From Streptomyces sp. NBC_00443 (GTDB lineage: Bacteria; Actinomycetota; Actinomycetes; Streptomycetales; Streptomycetaceae), in assembly GCF_036014175.1 (NCBI RefSeq), contig NZ_CP107917.1:8432001-8496000 (forward strand): DNA of 64,000 bases, given 5' to 3'. A program made the translations under genes and the position numbers. The notes under the pieces were generated by a model. The model was not told where the DNA came from and made no database searches. It worked only from the letters and a program-made list of their open reading frames with translations. Positions 59,905 through 64,000 of the stretch are shown piece after piece (within the stretch, counting starts at the first letter, position 1; each line of letters begins with the position of its first letter).

Positions 59905-60780
59905 TCAGGATCCGGTGAGGGAGATGGCCAGGTCCGTGATGTTCAGCGGGAACTGGCCGATGGAGGTGGCCTGGCCGGTGAAGATGTTGATGCTGTACAG
60001 CGAGGGGGTGCCGGCGCCGTACGGGGTGAGGGAGGCGAAGGCGGCGTTGTCGACCGTCTTTCCGCCGGACAGGGTGCTGTAGATGTCCATGCCGGCGTTG
60101 ATCCCGGCGTCGATGCCGAGGCTGCCGGTCGGGGCGAGCGTGCCGTTGTTCGCCGGGGACTGCAGGACGACCTGGTCGGTGGTCGTGTTGATGTCGACGA
60201 GCGTGGTCGCGGTGGCCGCGTTGAGGTCGTTGTTCGTGTACGCGGCGGCCGAGACGCCCTTGGTCGTGCCCTCGATCGGCGGGGTGGTGAGGTTCAGGTC
60301 CTGGATGGTGCTGTGGTCGTTGAGGTTGTGCCGCAGGTTCTGGCCGTTGTCACTGATCACGCGCAGGCGGTCGGCCGCCGGATTGAAGTCGACGCCGAAG
60401 TTCGCGCCGTGCAGCGCGTACTGGAGCTGGGACACCTTGGTGACCACGACGTCCGTGGTCGTCGGCGGGGTCTTGATCGTGTAGATGCCACCCTTGTTGC
60501 CGACGCCGTACATCAGGCCGTCCTGCACCCGGAAGTCGATCCCGATCAGGCCTGTGTCGCCGCTGAGGCCGGTGACGACCCTGACCCAGTCGAGGACCTG
60601 CGGCCGGTCGGTCGTGAACGTGGCCATCAGGGTGCCGTCGCCGCTGATCCCGAAGGCGCGCAGGCTGGGTGCGGCGGCGGGGGCGGCCGAGCCGGTGCCG
60701 GGTGTGCCGAGCATGAGTGCCGTCGACGTGACCATGACCGCGACCGCCGCCATGATTCTCTTTCTCGTGCCTGCCTTCAT
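59905..60780 (-). CDS. Secreted DUF4394 protein
   Basis: A 291-residue exported protein. Sec signal: KAGTRKRIMAAVAVMVTSTA with cleavage near GSAAPA (about residue 35). The mature part is DUF4394: LRAFGISGDGTLMATFTTD, VQDGLMYGVGNKGGIYTI, GANFGVDFNPAADRLRVISD and ASLTPYGAGTPSLYSINIFTG, resembling a beta-propeller-like repeat of six or so blades. Function unknown, extracellular. ATG 60780 follows GGGAGGG by about 8 nt; the longer frame to 60816 lacks one. Confidence 0.85.
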   Translation of the reverse strand: MKAGTRKRIMAAVAVMVTSTALMLGTPGTGSAAPAAAPSLRAFGISGDGTLMATFTTDRPQVLDWVRVVTGLSGDTGLIGIDFRVQDGLMYGVGNKGGIYTIKTPPTTTDVVVTKVSQLQYALHGANFGVDFNPAADRLRVISDNGQNLRHNLNDHSTIQDLNLTTPPIEGTTKGVSAAAYTNNDLNAATATTLVDINTTTDQVVLQSPANNGTLAPTGSLGIDAGINAGMDIYSTLSGGKTVDNAAFASLTPYGAGTPSLYSINIFTGQATSIGQFPLNITDLAISLTGS

Positions 60781-60971
60781 CGGAGTTTCCCTCCCGTTTG
60801 GGTGGGCGCCATTCAAGGCGCCGAGCTGCGAATTCCCCTACTCCTGCCCGCACTGAATACCGCAGTCAAGCCGGAGTCGCGCCGGAGTGATTCCGGCGGT
60901 GTTCTTCCGACGGACGTGCGGGTGGTTCTCATTAAGGCCGTTTCACAGTTCCTCCACAAGCAGAAGGGTTG

Positions 60972-62357
60972 ATGAAAAAGCCCCGATCCGGGAATTTTGC
61001 GCACTGTGACAAAAGCCTTGTCGACCCACTTGCCGCCGTTTTGTGCGCAGTGATGAACGCCGTCCGGATCTCCTCTGTCGGCCCGCTTGTCCTGAATGGC
61101 ATGCTCGCGTTCATGGGGAGCCTCTTCGCCGAGTTGGCCCGGCAGGCGTCGACCAACGCCCGCCGTGAGGTCGAGACATACACACGTGAGATCCCGGAGT
61201 TCGGGTTCCTGGACAAGGACCGCCGGGCGCGAGCCGAGACGCTCGAACACTCGATGTGGTTCCGGCGTCGCACCGTCGAACTGTCGCCGGACAACAGCGA
61301 GTTGAGCGGAGACGATCTCGGCTACATCGCGTCGATGGGGGAGCTGCGGGCCGGTGCCGGGATGTCGCTCGGTGCGCGGCAGCGGGTGCTGCGCGTGCAC
61401 ACCGCCCTCATGCTGCGCGAGATCAACGAGGCGACCGAGGCCCAGCGCGGCGGCGGTGTCGACGAACTCATGCGCATGATGAGCTGGTTCGCCCCGCAGG
61501 GCGAACGCGGCATCGCTGCCTACCGCCAAGGATTCGTGCGCGTACTGCGCCGCCGAATTCCGTATACCGAGCAGGTCGCCCTGCTGGCCCGATCATTGCT
61601 GAACGGAGATCCGATTTCGACGGAACTCGCCGCGGCCGTCGACATGGAACTCCCGGATCGCTACGCGGTGACGGTCTTCCGGCTTCCGGACCGGCCCACC
61701 GTCGATCGTTTCCTGGAAAACGAGATCGGTGCGCTGGTGAAGAGCCACCGGGCGCCGGTCATGTGGGGACCGGAGGGCGGCGACGGGAGCGGTGAGCTGA
61801 TCGCCCTGCTTCCCCCGACCTCCGGCGCCGCGGCCGCGGAAAACGCACCGCCGCAGGTTGTTCCCGACCTCTTACCCGACCTCACTCCCGACCACCTGCC
61901 GGATCTCGTACGGGACTTCGCCCGCGCCCTCGGCCGTCCCTGCGCCGTCGGCACGGCCACCGCACCGCTGCCGGAACTGGCCGATGCGCTGAACCGTGCC
62001 CGGCGGGTCAGCCAGGCAGCCCCGCTGCGCCCGGCGTCCGCCCGGCTGCGGCCGCACACCCTGGCGGACGTCTTCGTCGAACTCGCCGTCGCGGACGTGC
62101 CCTTCGTCGACGACTGGCTCCGCACCCTGGCCCGTCGCCTGGAGACCGGCCCCGACCTCCTCGCCACCCTCGACGCGTACTACCGCCACGACATGCACCG
62201 CGGTGCCGCGGCGACCGCGCTCAACGTCCACACCCGCACCCTGGACTACCGCCTGCGCCGGGTCCGTGAGCTCACAGGCATCGACCCTGGATCGACACGG
62301 GGCGTACGCACGCTCAGTGCCGTCGTCACCCGGCGCCTGTCGGGAGCGTGGCGCTGA
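60972..62357 (+). CDS. PucR-type helix-turn-helix transcriptional regulator
   Basis: A 461-residue regulator without a recognisable N-terminal sensor; residues about 100-200 are mostly helical (LGARQRVLRVHTALMLREI). The C-terminal PucR helix-turn-helix (about 410-455) reads RGAAATALNVHTRTLDYRLR and RVRELTGIDPG. Codon 301 (61872-61874) is TTA, so translation may need the bldA tRNA. A linker near residues 295-315 repeats PDLLPDLTPDHLPDL. ATG 60972 follows AGAAGGG by 3 nt; ATG 61053 is an alternative. Divergent from the DUF4394 gene, which it may control. Confidence 0.8.
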   Translation: MKKPRSGNFAHCDKSLVDPLAAVLCAVMNAVRISSVGPLVLNGMLAFMGSLFAELARQASTNARREVETYTREIPEFGFLDKDRRARAETLEHSMWFRRRTVELSPDNSELSGDDLGYIASMGELRAGAGMSLGARQRVLRVHTALMLREINEATEAQRGGGVDELMRMMSWFAPQGERGIAAYRQGFVRVLRRRIPYTEQVALLARSLLNGDPISTELAAAVDMELPDRYAVTVFRLPDRPTVDRFLENEIGALVKSHRAPVMWGPEGGDGSGELIALLPPTSGAAAAENAPPQVVPDLLPDLTPDHLPDLVRDFARALGRPCAVGTATAPLPELADALNRARRVSQAAPLRPASARLRPHTLADVFVELAVADVPFVDDWLRTLARRLETGPDLLATLDAYYRHDMHRGAAATALNVHTRTLDYRLRRVRELTGIDPGSTRGVRTLSAVVTRRLSGAWR

Positions 62358-62436
62358 ACGCTTCGGGCGCCACGGCCCGGTGCGAATCCATGGGGCTGGG
62401 ACCGCCGGCTGATCGCCGCTGCCTTCACGCCGGGCT

Positions 62437-64000
62437 TCACGGGGCGGCTGCCTCGTCGTCCAGGGGCGTGTCGGCGTCGGCCCGACTCGGGGCGGGCTGC
62501 TGTACGACCTCGGGCAGGGACTGTTCGGCCCAGATCACCTTGCCCTGCGGGGTGTACCGGGTCCCCCAGCGCTCAGCCATCTGCGACACCAGGAACAGGC
62601 CCCGGCCTCCCTCGTCCGTCGTCGCGGCGTAGCGCAGATGCGGGGAGGTGCTGCTGCCGTCGGCCACCTCACAGATCAGCGTGCGGTCGCGGATCAGCCG
62701 GACGTGGATCGGTCCGGCGCCGTACCGGATGGCGTTGGTGACCAGCTCGCTCAAGATGAGCTCCATGGTGAACCCGAACTCCGACAGGCCCCACGCCTCG
62801 AGCCTCTGGGAAACAGCGTCGCGCATACCCGCGACAGCGGCCGGGTCCGCTGGTACGTCCCAGTCGGCGATGCGATCGCGCGGCAGTTCCCGCGTGCGGG
62901 CGACGAGCAGGGCGACATCGTCCTTGGGGCGTCCGGGGAGCAGGCTGTCCAGCACGTCCTGGCAGGTCTCCTCGGGTGGCCTGCCGGGGTGGCCCGTCAG
63001 CGCGTCGCGCAGTAGTTCCATTCCCACGTCCAGGTCGCGCCTACGGTCCTCGATGAGGCCGTCGGTGTACAGGACGAGCTGGGTTCCCTCCGCCAGGCAC
63101 AGCTCCGCGGTCTGGAACGGCATGCCGCCGAGGCCCAGGGGCGGACCGGCCGGCACGTCCGGGAAGGTGGCGGTTCCGTCAGGGTGGACCAGTGCGGGCA
63201 CCAGATGCCCTGCACGCGCCATGACGTAGCGGCGCGTCACGGGGTCGTAGATCCCGTACAGGCAGGTGGCGCCCACGACGCCCGCTGCGCTCTCTGCCGT
63301 CTCGTTCTGGTCGATGCTCCCGACCAGGTCGTCCAGATGGCTCAGGAGCTCGTCGGGTGGCAGATCGAGCGCGGAGAAGTTATGGACCGCGGTACGCAGC
63401 CGTCCCATCGTGGCGGCGGCGTGCAGGCCGTGGCCGACCACGTCGCCGACGGCCAGTGCCACCCGGCTCCCCGGCATGGGAATCACGTCGAACCAGTCGC
63501 CGCCCACGCCAGACTGGGCGGGGAGGTAGCGGTAGGCGATGTCGAGCGCGTTCTGCTCGGGCATCGCCTGCGGCAGCAGGCTGCGCTGAAGGGTGACGGC
63601 CAGGGCGTGCTCGCGGGTGTACCGGCGGGCGTTGTCGATGCTTATCGCGGCACGGGCCACCAGCTCCTCCGCCAGCGACAGGTCCTCGTCGTTGAACGGC
63701 TCGTGCTGCTGCCCGCGCCAGAAGCTGGCCATGCCCAGCACGACGCCGCGGGCCTGGATGGGGGCGGTGATGAGGGAATGGATGCCGTAGTCAATGATCG
63801 CCTGGGCGCGCTCCGGGTCCTGCAGGCGCCAGCCCGTGGCGGTCGGCAGATCGGTCACCAACTGGGAGTGGCCGCTGCCGTAGCCGCGTGCCTGGGGAGT
63901 GGAGGGAAGGTAGTCGAAGAGCCGGCCGCGTTCGGAGAGCGGGTGGTCGTCCCGGATGCCGCACACGGCCGCGCGTCGCATGTCCGTCCCCGTGGGGGCG
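62437..64000 (-). CDS. SpoIIE-type PP2C phosphatase with GAF and ATPase domains (5' end beyond window)
   Basis: At least 520 residues, continuing past the window. GAF domain at the visible N-terminus (LITAPIQARGVVLGMASFWR). SpoIIE phosphatase: GVGGDWFDVIPMPGSR, ALAVGDVVGHGLHAA, metal-binding Asp in RPKDDVALLVAR. C-terminal anti-sigma-type ATPase with LSELVTNAIRYG and DEGGRGLFLVSQMAERWG. Such proteins reverse phosphorylation of anti-sigma antagonists (RsbU-like) and set sigma-B-type activity in Streptomyces. ATG 63981 is internal: the frame is open upstream (APTGTD), so the real start lies outside. Confidence 0.85.
   Translation of the reverse strand, partial: APTGTDMRRAAVCGIRDDHPLSERGRLFDYLPSTPQARGYGSGHSQLVTDLPTATGWRLQDPERAQAIIDYGIHSLITAPIQARGVVLGMASFWRGQQHEPFNDEDLSLAEELVARAAISIDNARRYTREHALAVTLQRSLLPQAMPEQNALDIAYRYLPAQSGVGGDWFDVIPMPGSRVALAVGDVVGHGLHAAATMGRLRTAVHNFSALDLPPDELLSHLDDLVGSIDQNETAESAAGVVGATCLYGIYDPVTRRYVMARAGHLVPALVHPDGTATFPDVPAGPPLGLGGMPFQTAELCLAEGTQLVLYTDGLIEDRRRDLDVGMELLRDALTGHPGRPPEETCQDVLDSLLPGRPKDDVALLVARTRELPRDRIADWDVPADPAAVAGMRDAVSQRLEAWGLSEFGFTMELILSELVTNAIRYGAGPIHVRLIRDRTLICEVADGSSTSPHLRYAATTDEGGRGLFLVSQMAERWGTRYTPQGKVIWAEQSLPEVVQQPAPSRADADTPLDDEAAAP

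Noticed and set aside
59709-59918. Short plus-strand frame before the DUF4394 gene
   Set aside because: Runs through the terminator hairpin and into the opposing gene; no recognised protein.
1-64000. CRISPR arrays, tRNA or rRNA genes, riboswitches
   Set aside because: No regularly spaced repeats, no cloverleaf/TpsiC-like signatures and no recognised riboswitch cores were seen by eye; a covariance-model search would be decisive.

Overview
The DNA is very GC-rich, coding regions show strong third-position G/C bias, and almost every recognisable protein has a Streptomyces-type relative (PucR-like and SigJ-like regulators, TerD proteins, an SCO6745-family protein, DUF317, DUF4394, PemK/MazF). 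The window is best read as chromosomal sequence from a Streptomyces or close relative. No rRNA, tRNA or CRISPR array was seen.

Layout. (1) 1-21.7 kb is orderly, core-like: a partial PLP enzyme, SRPBCC protein, DeoR regulator, membrane hydrolase, a beta-helix/AAA+ fusion, an Rv1733c-like membrane protein, MOSC protein, double TerD protein, an HpnB-like glycosyltransferase (frameshifted), a glutamate racemase paralogue, an O-antigen-ligase-like protein, apolipoprotein N-acyltransferase, Nudix hydrolase, hydroxybutyrate-dehydrogenase-like SDR, a GAF/PucR-like regulator (frameshifted) and an MHS-family transporter. Several genes here look leaderless, with a -10 hexamer 6-8 nt before the start codon. 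(2) 21.7-28.1 kb is accessory and decayed: an exonuclease-BRCT-BRCT-TerD fusion, an IS1634-type remnant, a truncated DUF5655 gene, a DUF317 gene with a Trp-to-stop change, and a UvrA C-terminal scrap. (3) 28.1-39.3 kb holds small functional sets: NADH-dehydrogenase-like oxidoreductase plus SigJ-type sigma factor plus quinone oxidoreductase; a PemK/MazF toxin; and a molybdopterin oxidoreductase lacking N-terminal Fe-S cysteines, coupled to a helical partner gene.

(4) 39.4-49.6 kb is the most interesting region: thiolase, HAD-like hydrolase, acyl-CoA ligase, TetR regulator, SDR, enoyl-CoA hydratase, ACAD10/11-like acyl-CoA dehydrogenase, second SDR and an APH-like kinase, with a second TetR gene at the end. 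HAD + APH kinase + ACAD are the three domains of human ACAD10, and kinase + ACAD + SDR + ligase is the logic of Pseudomonas Lva levulinate catabolism. I infer a 4-hydroxyacyl-CoA / 4-oxoacid degradation island. Two nearly identical promoter-operators drive its two halves, and a related element lies at the TetR gene.

(5) 49.6-51 kb is a graveyard of a PucR/branched-chain amino-acid ABC locus. (6) 51-64 kb carries a catalase-family protein behind an AT-rich palindrome, a quinol-monooxygenase-like protein, a Tat-exported GH29 alpha-L-fucosidase, a truncated second copy of the MHS transporter 5' end with its promoter, a two-component system divergent from a DUF418-type membrane protein, a secreted DUF4394 protein, a PucR-type regulator with a TTA codon, and a SpoIIE-type phosphatase cut by the window end.

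Three otherwise intact genes (near 11.94, 18.77 and 42.43 kb) each lack one base in a short G/C run. This could be sequencing error as easily as real decay, so those calls need read-level checks.
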